Part shown: positions 35,379 through 44,766 of the stretch, in pieces
Numbering within the stretch: the first letter of the stretch is position 1
Layout: every line of letters starts with the position of its first letter
Assembly (NCBI GenBank): GCA_019639115.1
Contig: JAHBSM010000006.1
Coordinates: 124,001-188,000, forward strand
DNA from: Acidobacteriota bacterium
GTDB lineage: Bacteria > Acidobacteriota > Blastocatellia > Pyrinomonadales > Pyrinomonadaceae
Length of the DNA: 64,000 nucleotides
Direction: 5' to 3'
Position numbers and translations under genes: made by a program
Notes under the pieces: generated by a model
Told to the model about the DNA's origin: nothing
Databases searched by the model: none
What the model saw: the letters and a program-made list of their open reading frames with translations, nothing else

Positions 35379-35740
35379 AACTGCTGCTCGACCAGGGAAC
35401 GCCACGCTCGGCGGCAGACGTTCTTCGAGAAGCCGGATTTGACGTAGTTCATACCGGCGAATCCGGTCTCGCAGAGGCCGCCGACGCCGAGATCATACAA
35501 AAAGCCTCAATTGAAGATCGTGTCGTAGTTACGCTCGATGCTGATTTTCACTCGCTGCTTGCTCTGTCACAAGCTGAAAACCCCTCGACGATACGGATCC
35601 GCGTTGAGGGACTGCGTGCAGATGATTTTAGCTTGCTGGTTCAATATGTCTTGAGTCAGTGTGAAGCCGATCTGAAAGCCGGAGCGATGATCTCTGTAAC
35701 TCGTTCCCAAATAAGAGTTCGCCGGCTTCCCGTCTCATAA
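35375..35740 (+). CDS. DUF5615 PIN-like toxin
   Basis: A 121-residue PIN-like protein: MKLLLDQGTPRSAADVLREAGFDVVH holds the first acidic residue, and RVVVTLDADFHSLLAL holds the later acidic pair of the presumed RNase site. It is the toxin partner of the preceding DUF433 gene and overlaps it by 4 bp. Predicted to cleave RNA when free of antitoxin; target unknown. It ends 6 bp from a convergent gene. Confidence 0.87.
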   Translation: MKLLLDQGTPRSAADVLREAGFDVVHTGESGLAEAADAEIIQKASIEDRVVVTLDADFHSLLALSQAENPSTIRIRVEGLRADDFSLLVQYVLSQCEADLKAGAMISVTRSQIRVRRLPVS

Positions 35741-35746
35741 CTGTCC

Positions 35747-37072
35747 TTAAACCTTTAGATATATCTCTTTGCGATAGAGCAGCCACATCAGCCCGAGCCA
35801 GAGCAGGATAAAGCTGACGGCGTAGGCGAGCGAGGCGTCGATGGGCTGAGCAAGCGGGAGAAAGGCAGTCTCGAATATCCACTTCTGCAGCGGGATGAGC
35901 TTGCCGTCGCCGCCCGCGACGCGATAGGCGCCGAGCATCCGAGCCATTATCCCTGAGAAAACGAACAGCGGCAGTGCGTTGACGCCAAAGATGACAAAGG
36001 GCCGGGCCCAGCGTCTGTAACCCTGGATGTCGATCAGCCAATAGCAGCAGCCGAGTACAAGCAAGGCGAGCCCGCCGGTCACAAGCACATATGAGCTTGT
36101 CCACAACGACTTATTGAGCGGAAAATAGCTCGACCAGATATATCCGGCACCGAGCAGGACAACGCCGAAGAAGAAAAGGCCGGAAACGGCCGCATAGTTA
36201 GAACTTCGAATATCGGATATCGAGTTCTCGGGGTCGCTGCTCCGTCTTAGCCACATGCCAGCGAGCACGCCGGAGATGCACGTGACGATCGCGGGAATTG
36301 TCGAAAGCAGGCCTTCAGGGTCAAAGACCTTTGCCGAACGCCAGATGTGGCTCTCGGTCAGGATCGAGCGGTCGATATACGCGGCAAGGTTGCAGGCTTT
36401 GTCGTTGATCGTCGTCACTTCGCAGCCCGGCACCGGAATGACGGTCATTATCAGCCAGTAACCGAGCAGCAAAACGACGGAGATGCCGACAAGATGTCTC
36501 CAATTGAAATTGAGGAACAGCACCGCAGTGATCAGATATACGACGGCGATCCGCTGGAGCACGCCCATTATCCGCATCGTGCCGATATCGTAGTCGTAGA
36601 GCGTATAACCCGCCAGATTCAACGCCGCGACACCTGCGAGCCCTAGCCCGAGCGTGACGGCGAACCACTTCCAACTACGCAAAAGCAGGAAGAAAAGTGC
36701 CGCGGTGAACGCGAGCCAGACCAGCAGCTTGAGCGCGTCGGGCGCATCCGAGGCCCCGAACTGAAAGAATGGGACGACCGATATCGCAAGCCCGAGCAAA
36801 AAGATCGAGACGGACCGCGTGATGATCTTTCGATAAACTCCGGCCCTCGATCGTCCGTCGCGGTATTTGTCCAGAGCGATCGGGATCGCGACGCCGACAA
36901 TGAAAAGAAAGAAAGGGAAGATCCAATCCGTCGGCGTCAGCCCGTGCCACTCAGCATGCTCCAGCGGATCGTAGATGGCGGACCAGGTGCCGGGATTGTT
37001 GACCAGCACCATCCCCGCGATCGTCATACCGCGGAATACGTCGAGTGAAACTAAACGGCTCTCAGTGGACAT
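35747..37072 (-). CDS. HGSNAT-like membrane acyltransferase (DUF5009/COG4299 family)
   Basis: 441 residues with about ten transmembrane helices. The N-terminus RLVSLDVFRGMTIAGMVLVNNPG and HAEWHGLTPTDWIFPFFLFIVG is highly characteristic of bacterial relatives of heparan-alpha-glucosaminide N-acetyltransferase. Conserved His and Asp in HAEWHGLTPTD fit the acetyl-transfer site of the family. It probably moves an acetyl group across the inner membrane to an amino sugar (inference from family). It is the last gene of the minus-strand dnaB run, 23 bp after the DinB-like gene. Confidence 0.87.
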   Translation of the reverse strand: MSTESRLVSLDVFRGMTIAGMVLVNNPGTWSAIYDPLEHAEWHGLTPTDWIFPFFLFIVGVAIPIALDKYRDGRSRAGVYRKIITRSVSIFLLGLAISVVPFFQFGASDAPDALKLLVWLAFTAALFFLLLRSWKWFAVTLGLGLAGVAALNLAGYTLYDYDIGTMRIMGVLQRIAVVYLITAVLFLNFNWRHLVGISVVLLLGYWLIMTVIPVPGCEVTTINDKACNLAAYIDRSILTESHIWRSAKVFDPEGLLSTIPAIVTCISGVLAGMWLRRSSDPENSISDIRSSNYAAVSGLFFFGVVLLGAGYIWSSYFPLNKSLWTSSYVLVTGGLALLVLGCCYWLIDIQGYRRWARPFVIFGVNALPLFVFSGIMARMLGAYRVAGGDGKLIPLQKWIFETAFLPLAQPIDASLAYAVSFILLWLGLMWLLYRKEIYLKV

Positions 37073-37095
37073 AAGAGAAACCTGTGGGCAGAGCC

Positions 37096-37620
37096 TTACC
37101 AGCCCATGCGTTCACGAAGCCTAGTAATGTGTGCCGTGTGATGCAGCGAATGCCAGGCGTAAAGAGCGAGCGCGGCTTCGAGCGTCCAGCGGCCCGTTTC
37201 GGGATGAATGAACTCGCGTTCGAAATCCGCGTCGGCCATCGATCCGAGCAGCGCCGTCCAGCGGGTATGTATGGCCGCGATCATCGAGAGCGATACGTCG
37301 ATCGGGAGCAGGCTGTCGGCAAGCTCGGCCCAGCGGTCCTCGTAATAAGGTTTGATGGTCGGCGGCTCATCTTCGGTAAGTGCGAGCTTGAACCGCGTCA
37401 GCGAATTCGAGTGGCTGTCGGCGACGTGATGAACCGTTTGCCGAACCGTCCAGCCGCCGTCACGGTACGGCGTGTCGAGCTGTCCGTCGTCCAAATTCTC
37501 GACGGCCGAAGCCAATCGCCCGGGAAGCTCGCGTATCGTCGCGATGTTGGCCGGCCGCGACGCGAACTGTGCGATGTCGAATTCGCCGATCGGATATCTA
37601 GTGGACGCGTTCATGGTCAT
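37096..37620 (-). CDS. DinB/YfiT-family putative metal-dependent hydrolase (bacillithiol-transferase-like)
   Basis: A 174-residue four-helix DinB_2 protein of the YfiT group. Metal-binding histidines are visible in [16 protein letters not shown] near 60 and [10 protein letters not shown] near 158. In Bacillus relatives the fold serves thiol transfer; this organism's thiol is unknown, so I leave the function open. Its start lies 23 bp inside the end of dnaB in another frame; Met3 at 37614 is equally possible. Confidence 0.85.
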   Translation of the reverse strand: MTMNASTRYPIGEFDIAQFASRPANIATIRELPGRLASAVENLDDGQLDTPYRDGGWTVRQTVHHVADSHSNSLTRFKLALTEDEPPTIKPYYEDRWAELADSLLPIDVSLSMIAAIHTRWTALLGSMADADFEREFIHPETGRWTLEAALALYAWHSLHHTAHITRLRERMGW

Positions 37621-38980
37621 TTTGCGAGATCAGGTTCTCAAATCGAGTGAATTCCTTGAGGAATGCCAGCCGGATGTCGCCGGTCGGGCCGTTGCGCTGC
37701 TTGGCTACGAGTATCTCGGCCACGCCTTCTTCGGCGCCTTCGCGATTATAGTAGTCGTCGCGGTAGATGAAAGCTACTACATCAGCGTCCTGCTCGATCG
37801 AACCCGATTCGCGGAGGTCCGACATCATGGGACGCGGCGGATTTCGCGATTCCGGAGCACGCGAAAGCTGTGAGAGAGCCACGACCGGGACGTCGAGCTC
37901 GCGGGCGATCGCCTTGAGCTCGCGCGATATCTTTGACACTTCCTGTTGTCTCGATTCAAAACGGCCGGCGTTGCCCATCAACTGCAAATAATCGATGACG
38001 ATCAGGTCGAGCTGCTTTTGTTCGGCATAGAGCCGCCTTGCTTTGGCCCGGATCTCGAGCGGCGAGATCGAGGCCGTGTCGTCGATGAATATTTTTGCCT
38101 CGGACAGCGACTGGATCGCTCCCGACAGCCGCGGCAGCTCGCTCTGGAATATATGGCCGTTGCGAAATCGGGCCGAGTCGATCCGAGCCTCGCTAGCGAG
38201 CATACGCGCGACAAGCTGGTCCTTTGACATCTCAAGCGAGAAGATCGCTACGACGGCGCCTGCCTTGAGCGCGGCGTTCTGGGCCAGCGTGAGACAGAAC
38301 GCGGTCTTGCCCATCGACGGACGGCCCGCCACGATGATCAGATCGCTACGCTGAAACCCGGACGTAAGATCATCGAGTGCGACAAAGCCTGTCGTCAGCC
38401 CTGTGATGCCCCGCCGCGGATTTTCGCGATACTGCTCGATCCTGGCCATGATCCGAGTCGCGATGTCCGGGATCGTCGCAAAACCTTCGTTGGCCCGCGT
38501 TTCGGCCAGCCTAAAGATGGATTGCTCCGCATTGTCGAGTACCAGATCGGCCTCGAGCTCCTGCTCCAGAGCCTCGGACACGATCGAGTTGCAAGTGCGT
38601 ATGAGCTGACGCAGGACGGATTTATCCTTGACGACCTTGACGAATTCGTCGATCTCACCGTAATGCGGGACGCCGTATGTGAGGTTCGTGATCGTCGTGA
38701 CGCCGCCCGGGGCGTCGGTGCCGCCGTCCCGTCGCATCTCTTCAAGTATAAGGACAGGCGTGATCGCCGATTGGCGCTCGAATAGCTTGATCATCGCACT
38801 GAATACGCGTCGATGAAATGGGATGTAGAGGTCATCGGGCTTAAGGCCCTCGATGGCGGCGGCGATCTTGCCGTTGTCGAGCAGGATCAGGCCAAGTATC
38901 ACACGCTCAGCCTCTTCGCTCGAGGGCAGCGACCTCTCGAGCATTTGTTCGCGTCGGTTGTCGAAAGATGGTGTCGGCAT
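37598..38980 (-). CDS. dnaB: Replicative DNA helicase DnaB
   Basis: A 460-residue DnaB. The N-terminal helical domain (about 18-120, [17 protein letters not shown]) and the RecA-like C-terminal domain are complete: [15 protein letters not shown] (Walker A near 218), [26 protein letters not shown] (Walker B) and [26 protein letters not shown]. It unwinds DNA ahead of the replication fork as a hexamer. No intein or insertion. It follows rplI after 216 bp, keeping the common rpsF-rpsR-rplI-dnaB order. Confidence 0.96.
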   Translation of the reverse strand: MPTPSFDNRREQMLERSLPSSEEAERVILGLILLDNGKIAAAIEGLKPDDLYIPFHRRVFSAMIKLFERQSAITPVLILEEMRRDGGTDAPGGVTTITNLTYGVPHYGEIDEFVKVVKDKSVLRQLIRTCNSIVSEALEQELEADLVLDNAEQSIFRLAETRANEGFATIPDIATRIMARIEQYRENPRRGITGLTTGFVALDDLTSGFQRSDLIIVAGRPSMGKTAFCLTLAQNAALKAGAVVAIFSLEMSKDQLVARMLASEARIDSARFRNGHIFQSELPRLSGAIQSLSEAKIFIDDTASISPLEIRAKARRLYAEQKQLDLIVIDYLQLMGNAGRFESRQQEVSKISRELKAIARELDVPVVALSQLSRAPESRNPPRPMMSDLRESGSIEQDADVVAFIYRDDYYNREGAEEGVAEILVAKQRNGPTGDIRLAFLKEFTRFENLISQNDHERVH

Positions 38981-39127
38981 CTGGAATTCAGTTGGTCTTT
39001 TTGTTGTGACTTAGAGACGGTATTGTAGGCCTCACCCGAGGCCTTGTCCAAGCCGCGAGATGAGAAAGTCCGTAAGCTCAATCCGCGTATCTATTTCCGA
39101 AAGCGACAACGGCTTTTTAATGCGGGA

Positions 39128-39167
39128 ACGCCCGAGACATCAGGCAAATTGCCGATGCCCCGGGCGT
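39128..39167. promoter_or_regulatory. Long hairpin between rplI and dnaB
   Basis: ACGCCCG (39128-39134) pairs with CGGGCGT (39161-39167); inside, CATC/GATG and GGCAA/TTGCC continue the helix with a single bulged A and a 3x3 internal loop, giving about 16 base pairs. No T-run follows in either direction, so it is not a standard terminator; it may be an RNA-processing site or an attenuator. Confidence 0.45.
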
Positions 39168-39196
39168 GTCCTGTTCCGAAGATCAGAGAATCGCCG

Positions 39197-39763
39197 TTAC
39201 TCTGCCGCGGCTTCTGAAGCCGTTTCGGCCGCCGGCTCTTCAGCAGCAGCTTCAGCAGCCTCGGGAGCAGCTTCTTTCTTGCCTTTTCGGGGTTTTTCCT
39301 CGATCTCGCCGCCTTCTGCCGTCACTGAGACAGGCACTGAAAGTGCGACCTCGCGATGCAGCTTGACCGTGACAGTGTATTCGCCCGTCTCTTTGATCGC
39401 GTCCTTGAGCACGATGCGGCGACGGTCGATCTCGTAACCTTTAGCCTGAAGTGCCTCGGCAATATCCATCGAGGTAACCGAGCCGAACAGCGTTCCGTGT
39501 TCGCCGGCCTTGCGTTCAAAGGTCAGCGAAATGCTCTCCATCTGTTCACGCTGTGCCTCGGCGGTCGCTTTCTCGATCGCGGCCTTTTTGAGAAGCGCAG
39601 TACGTTCCTGCTCGATCTGATTCAGATTGCCTTTCGTCGCCAGCGTGGCCAGCCCTTTCGGCAGTAGATAATTACGCGCGTAGCCGGCCTTGACCTTGAC
39701 GATCTCGCCGCGGCCGCCAAGGTGGTCGATATCCTCGCGCAAAAGTATAGTAGTGTTTGCCAT
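39197..39763 (-). CDS. rplI: 50S ribosomal protein L9 with acidic tail
   Basis: 188 residues; typical L9 is about 150. NTTILLREDIDHLGGRGEIVKVKAGYARNYLLPKGLA is the conserved N-domain, joined by the long helix to a C-domain (LFGSVTSMDIAEAL, VKLHREVALSVPVSV). After about residue 155 comes an extra Lys-then-Glu/Ala tail (EEKPRKGKKEAAPEAAEAAA). The start at 39763 matches the family; the frame runs upstream without similarity. Confidence 0.95.
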   Translation of the reverse strand: MANTTILLREDIDHLGGRGEIVKVKAGYARNYLLPKGLATLATKGNLNQIEQERTALLKKAAIEKATAEAQREQMESISLTFERKAGEHGTLFGSVTSMDIAEALQAKGYEIDRRRIVLKDAIKETGEYTVTVKLHREVALSVPVSVTAEGGEIEEKPRKGKKEAAPEAAEAAAEEPAAETASEAAAE

Positions 39764-39861
39764 ATTGATCTCCAATCGATCCGCCGTGTCCCCGGCAATT
39801 CGACAACCTGCAAGCCGCATCCTTGGGCTTGGCCGCCTTGCGAGAGCCGGACGAGCGGTAC

Positions 39862-40143
39862 CTAGTCAGCCACGAACGGCAGCATCGCCATCGAACGCGC
39901 ACGTTTGATCGCTTTTGCGACACGGCGCTGATCTTTGGCCGAAATACCGGAAATGCGTCGGGGCATGATCTTGCCGCGTTCTGGAATGAATTGACGCAGC
40001 AGGTCCACGTCCTTCCAATCGACATAATCCGGCACTACCTGCCGCGGACGGCGACGATGATATCTGCGTGGACGATCGCCGATCACCTCTTCGTCGAGGT
40101 TTAGGTCGCGATCGTTAAGTATCTCAAGTTCTTTCTCTGCCAT
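39862..40143 (-). CDS. rpsR: 30S ribosomal protein S18
   Basis: 93 residues. The core [50 protein letters not shown] region is clear and complete; the first 35 residues are an acidic then Arg-rich extension ([13 protein letters not shown]). S18 binds S6 on the 30S platform, and its gene follows rpsF after 20 bp. Confidence 0.96.
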   Translation of the reverse strand: MAEKELEILNDRDLNLDEEVIGDRPRRYHRRRPRQVVPDYVDWKDVDLLRQFIPERGKIMPRRISGISAKDQRRVAKAIKRARSMAMLPFVAD

Positions 40144-40163
40144 AATATTTATCCCTGCCGTGC

Positions 40164-40565
40164 TTATGCTTCGGCGGCAGCCTCCTCGGTCGATTCGGCG
40201 GTCGGACGGAACGAAGCACGTTTAGCCGCACGCGCCTCACGTTTCTCGCGTCGCTTGGTCGCTGTCTTGCGGTCTTCGTCAACGCGTACGGTGATGTAAC
40301 GCATGATCATATCGTTGACGCGCATACGCCGTTCGAGCTCCGCGATCTCCTGACCAGAGCCGTTGATCTCAAAGAGAACGTAATGGCCGGTCTCTTTCTT
40401 CTGGATCGGGTACGCAAGGTCCCTGAGGCCGACATTATCCATTCTTACGACCTCGCCGCCTTCCTTCTCGATGAGCTTGCCAACTGCTTCGTTGAGCTTC
40501 TCAATACGATCGGATGGCGTCTCCGGATCGATGATATACATTACTTCGTAAGTTCTATTTGCCAT
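40164..40565 (-). CDS. rpsF: 30S ribosomal protein S6
   Basis: 133 residues. [42 protein letters not shown] and [19 protein letters not shown] define S6. It has a basic then Glu/Ala-rich tail from about residue 103. The 88-bp leader before it can fold a GC hairpin (GGCCG/CGGCC, about 40610-40630); rpsF leaders are autoregulated by S6-S18 in many bacteria, but I could not match the known motif with confidence. Confidence 0.95.
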   Translation of the reverse strand: MANRTYEVMYIIDPETPSDRIEKLNEAVGKLIEKEGGEVVRMDNVGLRDLAYPIQKKETGHYVLFEINGSGQEIAELERRMRVNDMIMRYITVRVDEDRKTATKRREKREARAAKRASFRPTAESTEEAAAEA

Positions 40566-40653
40566 ATTCTTCTCTGCCCTCTTTCCATCCCGGGCTTTCT
40601 TTGTCAGGCCGAAACCATATCCGGCCCTGCCGCTCCATTTTCTCGCCGCTATA

Positions 40654-41232
40654 TCAATTGAACGCCGCCATTGCGGCCTCTATACCGTCAGTTACTATTC
40701 TCTCGACAGCGTCAGCCGCACGTATTAGCGTCTCTCTAATCGATTCCGCTTCGTTGCGAGTGAACTCGCCCAGCACAAAATCCGACGCATTCGCGACGGG
40801 GTGATCCGGCCCGATACCGATCCTGACCCGGATGAATTCGTCCGTGCCAAGCATCTCGATGATCGATCTAAGGCCGTTCTGGCCTCCATGCGAGCCCCTT
40901 GGCCTGACCCGTATCGAGCCGACCGGAAGGGCCAGATCGTCAGAAATGACGATCAATCGGCTCACCGACCTGTCATCGCGACGGATAAGGCATTTGACAG
41001 CCTCGCCGCTGAGATTCATATAGGTCTGAGGCTTGCACAATTCTGCCGCCTCGCCGCCTATACGAGCTCTCCCTATCAAAGACCTGCATTCTTCGCGGCT
41101 GACCCTGGCGTCGGACCTCGCCGCAAGTTCCGCAACGGCCATGAAACCCAGATTGTGGCGTGTCTTTTCGTATTTCGGGCCCGGATTGCCAAGGCCTACG
41201 ACCAACCACATGCTTCTGTTCTCATCAGCCAT
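40654..41232 (-). CDS. pth: Peptidyl-tRNA hydrolase
   Basis: 192 residues. WLVVGLGNPGPKYEKTRHNLGFMAV holds the catalytic His26; KPQTYMNLSGEAV, VISDDLALPVGSIRVRPRGSHGGQNGLRSI and RVRIGIGP complete the family pattern. It frees tRNA from peptidyl-tRNA that has dropped off ribosomes. It begins 12 bp after rplY, the usual pair. Confidence 0.95.
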   Translation of the reverse strand: MADENRSMWLVVGLGNPGPKYEKTRHNLGFMAVAELAARSDARVSREECRSLIGRARIGGEAAELCKPQTYMNLSGEAVKCLIRRDDRSVSRLIVISDDLALPVGSIRVRPRGSHGGQNGLRSIIEMLGTDEFIRVRIGIGPDHPVANASDFVLGEFTRNEAESIRETLIRAADAVERIVTDGIEAAMAAFN

Positions 41233-41244
41233 CCGTGAGCGTCG

Positions 41245-41907
41245 CTACTCGGCCGAACCTTCGTTCTCCGTGCTCGCGTTCTCAGCATTCCCGCCGACCA
41301 GTTCAGGCTCGGCTCCTTCTTCGACCTGCGATTCAAGCGGCGCATCCCTAACAATAGAAACGGCGACCACAACAGAGTCAGGACTCTCATGTATCTCGAT
41401 CCCGGACGGCACCTTGACGTCCGAAACGTGCAGCGAAGAACCCGCTTCGAGGCTCGTAACATCGATCTCGATGAAATCAGGTGCCGCAGCGGGCTCGCAG
41501 AGCACTTTCATCTCGCGCATCTGCTGTGAGAGTACCGCACCTTCTTCCTGCAGCCCGACCGCGTCGCCGACGACATGCACCGGAACCGTCATCTCGATCT
41601 TCTCGCCTTTAGCAAACCGACGAAGATCAGCGTGGATGAGACGTCCTCTTATCGGGTCGATCTGCCGATCCTGAAAGATCACATCACTGGCTCCGGCTCC
41701 CTCGATATCAAGCGTGAAAACTGTGTTGACGCCGGTATCCAGGCGGAGAACTGCCGCCAGGTCCTTCAATTCGGCGGTCGCGGCCACATTCTCAGTGCCG
41801 CCGCCGTAAACGACGACCGGCACCTTGCCTTCCGCACGCAAACGGCGATTCTCATTCTTACCGCGAGTCTCTCTAACGGTTGCTTTTACGGTTAATTTGT
41901 CTGCCAT
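41245..41907 (-). CDS. rplY: 50S ribosomal protein L25/general stress protein Ctc
   Basis: 220 residues, the longer two-domain Ctc form. N-domain: ATVRETRGKNENRRLRAEGKVPVVVYGG and LIHADLRRF; C-domain: VPVHVVGDAVGLQEEGAVLSQQ and IEIDVTSLEAGSSLHVSDV. It binds 5S rRNA. The start is MADKLTVKA at 41907; the frame runs upstream to 42162 inside prs without similarity. The last 30 residues are Glu/Ala/Ser-rich. Confidence 0.95.
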   Translation of the reverse strand: MADKLTVKATVRETRGKNENRRLRAEGKVPVVVYGGGTENVAATAELKDLAAVLRLDTGVNTVFTLDIEGAGASDVIFQDRQIDPIRGRLIHADLRRFAKGEKIEMTVPVHVVGDAVGLQEEGAVLSQQMREMKVLCEPAAAPDFIEIDVTSLEAGSSLHVSDVKVPSGIEIHESPDSVVVAVSIVRDAPLESQVEEGAEPELVGGNAENASTENEGSAE

Positions 41908-41945
41908 AACTTCTTTGATTCCTTGAACGGGCCGGCCCGTTCGAC

Positions 41946-42905
41946 TTATATGAATAATTTCGAGACGCTTGTTTCGTCGTGTATCGACCTTATTGCCGAG
42001 GCCAGGAGCCCTGCTACACTGAGCACTTCCAGCCGGCCGGTCCCGACCAATTCGGCTGCCGTCTCGCTTGTCGGTATCGTATTTGTGACTATCACCTTTT
42101 TCAGATGCGAGCCGGTTATATTCTCTACCGCCGTACCTGAGAGCACGCCATGCGTAAAACACGCAAAGATCTCGTTGGCACCGGCTTTGTGCAACGCTTC
42201 AGCGACCTTGCAGATCGTGCCGCCCGTATCGCACATATCATCGACGATCAGACAATTCTTTCCGCGGACATCGCCGACAATATTCATTACGTCTGCTTCA
42301 TTGGCCCGCTCCCGGCGCTTATCGCACAAGGCAAGCCCCGCATCTAGCCGTTTAGCGTAAGCTCTTGCTCGTTCTGCACCGCCGGTATCCGGAGCGACGA
42401 CGATCAAATTATCGATCGGATTCTCCCGGAAATATTCGACCACGATCGGGGCGGCGTACAAGTGATCGACCGGGATGTCAAAGAATCCCTGGATCTGTGA
42501 TGCGTGCAGATCGATCGTCAGCACTCGTTCGGCTCCTGCCTTGGTGATGACGTTCGATACAAGTTTCGCCGCTATCGGGACTCTCGGCCTGTCCTTTTTG
42601 TCCGAGCGTGCATAGCCGAAATAAGGAATGACCGCCGTAACACGTTCTGCCGATGCCCTGACAAAAGCGTCGATCATGATCAGCAGTTCCATCACGTGCC
42701 GATCCGTCGGAGGACAGGTCGGCTGAACGATGAAAACATCGTGGCCCCGCACGTTCTCCCCGATCTGAAAGTTGAACTCCCCGTCCGAGAAACGTGTCGT
42801 GTTGGCTTTGCCCAGCTCAATATTCAAATGCCCGCAGATCTCCTCCGCCAACGCCGGGTGGGCGTTGCCGCAGAAAACCTTGATCTTGCCGGTCACACTC
42901 ATCAT
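41946..42905 (-). CDS. prs: Ribose-phosphate pyrophosphokinase
   Basis: 319 residues. KIKVFCGNAHPALAEEI, RFSDGEFNFQIGENVRG, YFGYARSDKKDRPRVPI, LTIDLHASQIQGFFDIPVDHL and the PRPP-binding loop LIVDDMCDTGGTI are all present. It makes PRPP for nucleotide, His and Trp synthesis. Two ATGs in tandem (42905, 42902) are both possible starts. tRNA-Gln lies 93 bp upstream on the same strand, so the mRNA may be released by tRNA processing. Confidence 0.95.
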   Translation of the reverse strand: MMSVTGKIKVFCGNAHPALAEEICGHLNIELGKANTTRFSDGEFNFQIGENVRGHDVFIVQPTCPPTDRHVMELLIMIDAFVRASAERVTAVIPYFGYARSDKKDRPRVPIAAKLVSNVITKAGAERVLTIDLHASQIQGFFDIPVDHLYAAPIVVEYFRENPIDNLIVVAPDTGGAERARAYAKRLDAGLALCDKRRERANEADVMNIVGDVRGKNCLIVDDMCDTGGTICKVAEALHKAGANEIFACFTHGVLSGTAVENITGSHLKKVIVTNTIPTSETAAELVGTGRLEVLSVAGLLASAIRSIHDETSVSKLFI

Positions 42906-42997
42906 CAGGGTCGCGCTCAGTGCCAGTGGCACCGGCGCCAAAAAATAAAAACGGACGATCCTACCAATAGATCGTCCGTCATACATTTATCGCCATT

Positions 42998-43072
42998 TGG
43001 CTGGGGCGGAAGGATTCGAACCTACGAATGCCGGATCCAAAGACCGGTGCCTTACCACTTGGCGACGCCCCA
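42998..43072 (-). tRNA. tRNA-Gln (anticodon UUG)
   Basis: Read on the minus strand: acceptor TGGGGCG/CGCCCCA, D-arm GCCAAGTGGTAAGGC, anticodon loop CTTTGGA with anticodon TTG, T-loop GTTCGAATC, discriminator G, and an encoded CCA. It decodes CAA and CAG. It sits between ispE and prs, a common location for tRNA-Gln in bacteria. Confidence 0.96.
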
Positions 43073-43109
43073 ATGATCGAAAAAAGAAACTGACGGAAAC
43101 AACCTAGCC

Positions 43110-43997
43110 TCAGAGCCCCAAGGCCTCACGATAAACTGCACGTGAGATGGTTGATACGGCAAACACTCGCCAGGTCGACTCTCCGCCGAGGGCTTTGATC
43201 ACAGCTTGCCGTGTCTCTTGTTTGTCAAATACCGCAAAAACGCTCGCCCCGCTGCCGCTCATGGCGGCAACTGAAGCACCAAGTTCGACCAACGCGGCTT
43301 TTACCCGCTCGACCTCCGGAAAACGCGCCGCAACGGCGCCCTCGAGATCGTTTTTCAATTCTGACCGCCGCAGACTGAAGCCAGGAGCTTCATTGCGGCA
43401 AACGGTAAGTTTACGAACTAACTCGTCCTCTGTCAAGATTGGCAGGCCAGTGCTGCCGAAGATGGACCCGGTGCTGATGGCGACATCCGGAGTGACGATC
43501 AGAAGGTTGTCCGCCCCGACATCAGGCAAAGGTTCGATCTTGTCACCTCGGCCGGTTCCCAATGCGGTGCCTCCAACGAGAAAATAAGGCACGTCGGACC
43601 CGAGCGAAGCCGCGATCTCCGGCAATTCGTCTGGGCGATCAACTTCCCAAAGCCTGCACAATCCGATCAACGCGACGGCCGCATTCGACGAACCGCCTCC
43701 GAGTCCGCCCGGCGATGGGATCCGCTTCGTCAGTTGGATCCGAGCCCCTCTGCCGCGGACAGACGGGATCGCATCCTGCAATGCCCGGACGGCTTTGACT
43801 ATCAGATTTGACTCGTCGGTCGAGATACGAGGATCATCGCAAGTCAATTCCAGCTCGTCGACTTCTTCGAAAGCGAGCGTATCGCAAAGCGAAACCGTCT
43901 GAAATACGGTGCACAGCTCGTGAAACCCATCTTGCCGCTTGCCCAGCACGCGAAGGGTCCAATTTATCTTTGCAAATGACGGAAGTTCGAACGCCAC
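43110..43997 (-). CDS. ispE: 4-diphosphocytidyl-2-C-methyl-D-erythritol kinase
   Basis: A 295-residue GHMP kinase. FAKINWTLRVLGKRQDGFHEL, the ATP loop IPSPGGLGGGSSNAAVAL and VAAMSGSGASVFAVF (third GHMP motif) are complete. It is a step of the MEP pathway, which shows that isoprenoid precursors, including those for the carotenoid cluster, are made by MEP. A MEP cell makes both IPP and DMAPP directly, so the IDI fused to CruF at 5.5 kb is not strictly essential here. It lies before the tRNA and prs on the same strand. Confidence 0.95.
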   Translation of the reverse strand: MAFELPSFAKINWTLRVLGKRQDGFHELCTVFQTVSLCDTLAFEEVDELELTCDDPRISTDESNLIVKAVRALQDAIPSVRGRGARIQLTKRIPSPGGLGGGSSNAAVALIGLCRLWEVDRPDELPEIAASLGSDVPYFLVGGTALGTGRGDKIEPLPDVGADNLLIVTPDVAISTGSIFGSTGLPILTEDELVRKLTVCRNEAPGFSLRRSELKNDLEGAVAARFPEVERVKAALVELGASVAAMSGSGASVFAVFDKQETRQAVIKALGGESTWRVFAVSTISRAVYREALGL

Positions 43998-44082
43998 GAC
44001 TGAACATCATGTTACTACATGGAAAGAAGTTCGCCCTCCGAGCCGAAACCCGGACGGCGAGGCGAGAAACGATGATGAGCAG

Positions 44083-44679
44083 TTATTTCCGAACCATGAA
44101 GACTTGGGTGAAAAAATAGGAACCGTCACTACCTACAGCGAGCCCGATGGCTCCCTCTCGCCAATTACTGTCGAGTAGATTTCGCCTGTGCGAGGGCGAA
44201 TCAAGCCAAAGCTGCGCCGTTTTGACTATTGGGTCCTGAAATCCGCGGCTGAAAGCGATATTCTCGCCGATCGCACGCCAATTCCGCAGTCCCGCTAGGT
44301 CGGCTCGATCACTCACCAGTCGATTGTCAACATCGCGATGGCTGAAGTAACCGTAATTGACCATGTTCTGCGAATGACCACGAGCGATCGAAAGCAGGTC
44401 GTCGGCCCAGACAAGCGGTTTGAGTCCGTTCTCAACGCGCTTCTGATTAATTAGGTCGAACAATGCGCGTTCGGTCATCTGTATATTGACAACTACCGAT
44501 GCTTTGGCTCCCGAGGTTCGGTCGGCAACGACTCGCTGCCTGCCCGTGTCAGCGGAGCTGCCGCCTGACGTAGCAGTTCCAGAAACGTCAGCGAACATGG
44601 CCGACGATTGAGACGAAGCAGTTACTGTAAATAGGGTAAGAGTGCCAATTATGGCCACTGCGAAGAATGATCGCGACAT
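44083..44679 (-). CDS. Secreted CAP/SCP-domain protein under a probable c-di-GMP riboswitch
   Basis: 198 residues: signal peptide (about 1-23), a Ser/Thr/Gly-rich stretch, then a bacterial CAP (CAP/YkwD) domain from about 70: ALFDLINQKRVENGLKPLVWADDLLSIARGHS, YFSHRD, GENIAFSRG and WLDSPSHRRNLLD. The conserved His and Glu of the CAP cavity are visible. Bacterial CAP proteins are extracellular and mostly of unknown biochemical role. The start at 44679 has GAGGA upstream; the frame continues further upstream through the riboswitch without meaning. The last RNA bases of the aptamer end three bases before this ribosome site, so control of translation is plausible. Confidence 0.88.
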   Translation of the reverse strand: MSRSFFAVAIIGTLTLFTVTASSQSSAMFADVSGTATSGGSSADTGRQRVVADRTSGAKASVVVNIQMTERALFDLINQKRVENGLKPLVWADDLLSIARGHSQNMVNYGYFSHRDVDNRLVSDRADLAGLRNWRAIGENIAFSRGFQDPIVKTAQLWLDSPSHRRNLLDSNWREGAIGLAVGSDGSYFFTQVFMVRK

Positions 44680-44690
44680 TTTTTCCTCAC

Positions 44691-44766
44691 TTCGGCAGCC
44701 GGACAAGCCCCGTTTGGACGGCTTCCTGGCTTTGCGCATGCTCGTCAGAGCATTTGCCTTTTCGGT
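44691..44766 (-). promoter_or_regulatory. Probable c-di-GMP-I (GEMM) riboswitch in the CAP-gene leader
   Basis: On the minus strand: GGC-AAA, a 5-bp hairpin TGCTC/GAGCA, TGCGC-AAA-GCC, then a second hairpin AAGCC/GGCTT, and GGCTGCCGAA at the 3' end. GGCAAA, CGCAAAGCC and GGCTGCCGAA are the three conserved sequence blocks of the GEMM-I class, in the right order and spacing. The G of GGC (44757) that pairs with the ligand is G, favouring c-di-GMP over cGAMP. Unusual: the P1b loop is TGAC rather than GNRA. Confidence 0.72.

Noticed and set aside
26982..35740. Prophage or integrative element spanning the accessory region
   Set aside because: No integrase, phage structural genes or flanking attachment repeats are seen; tRNA genes are not at its edges.
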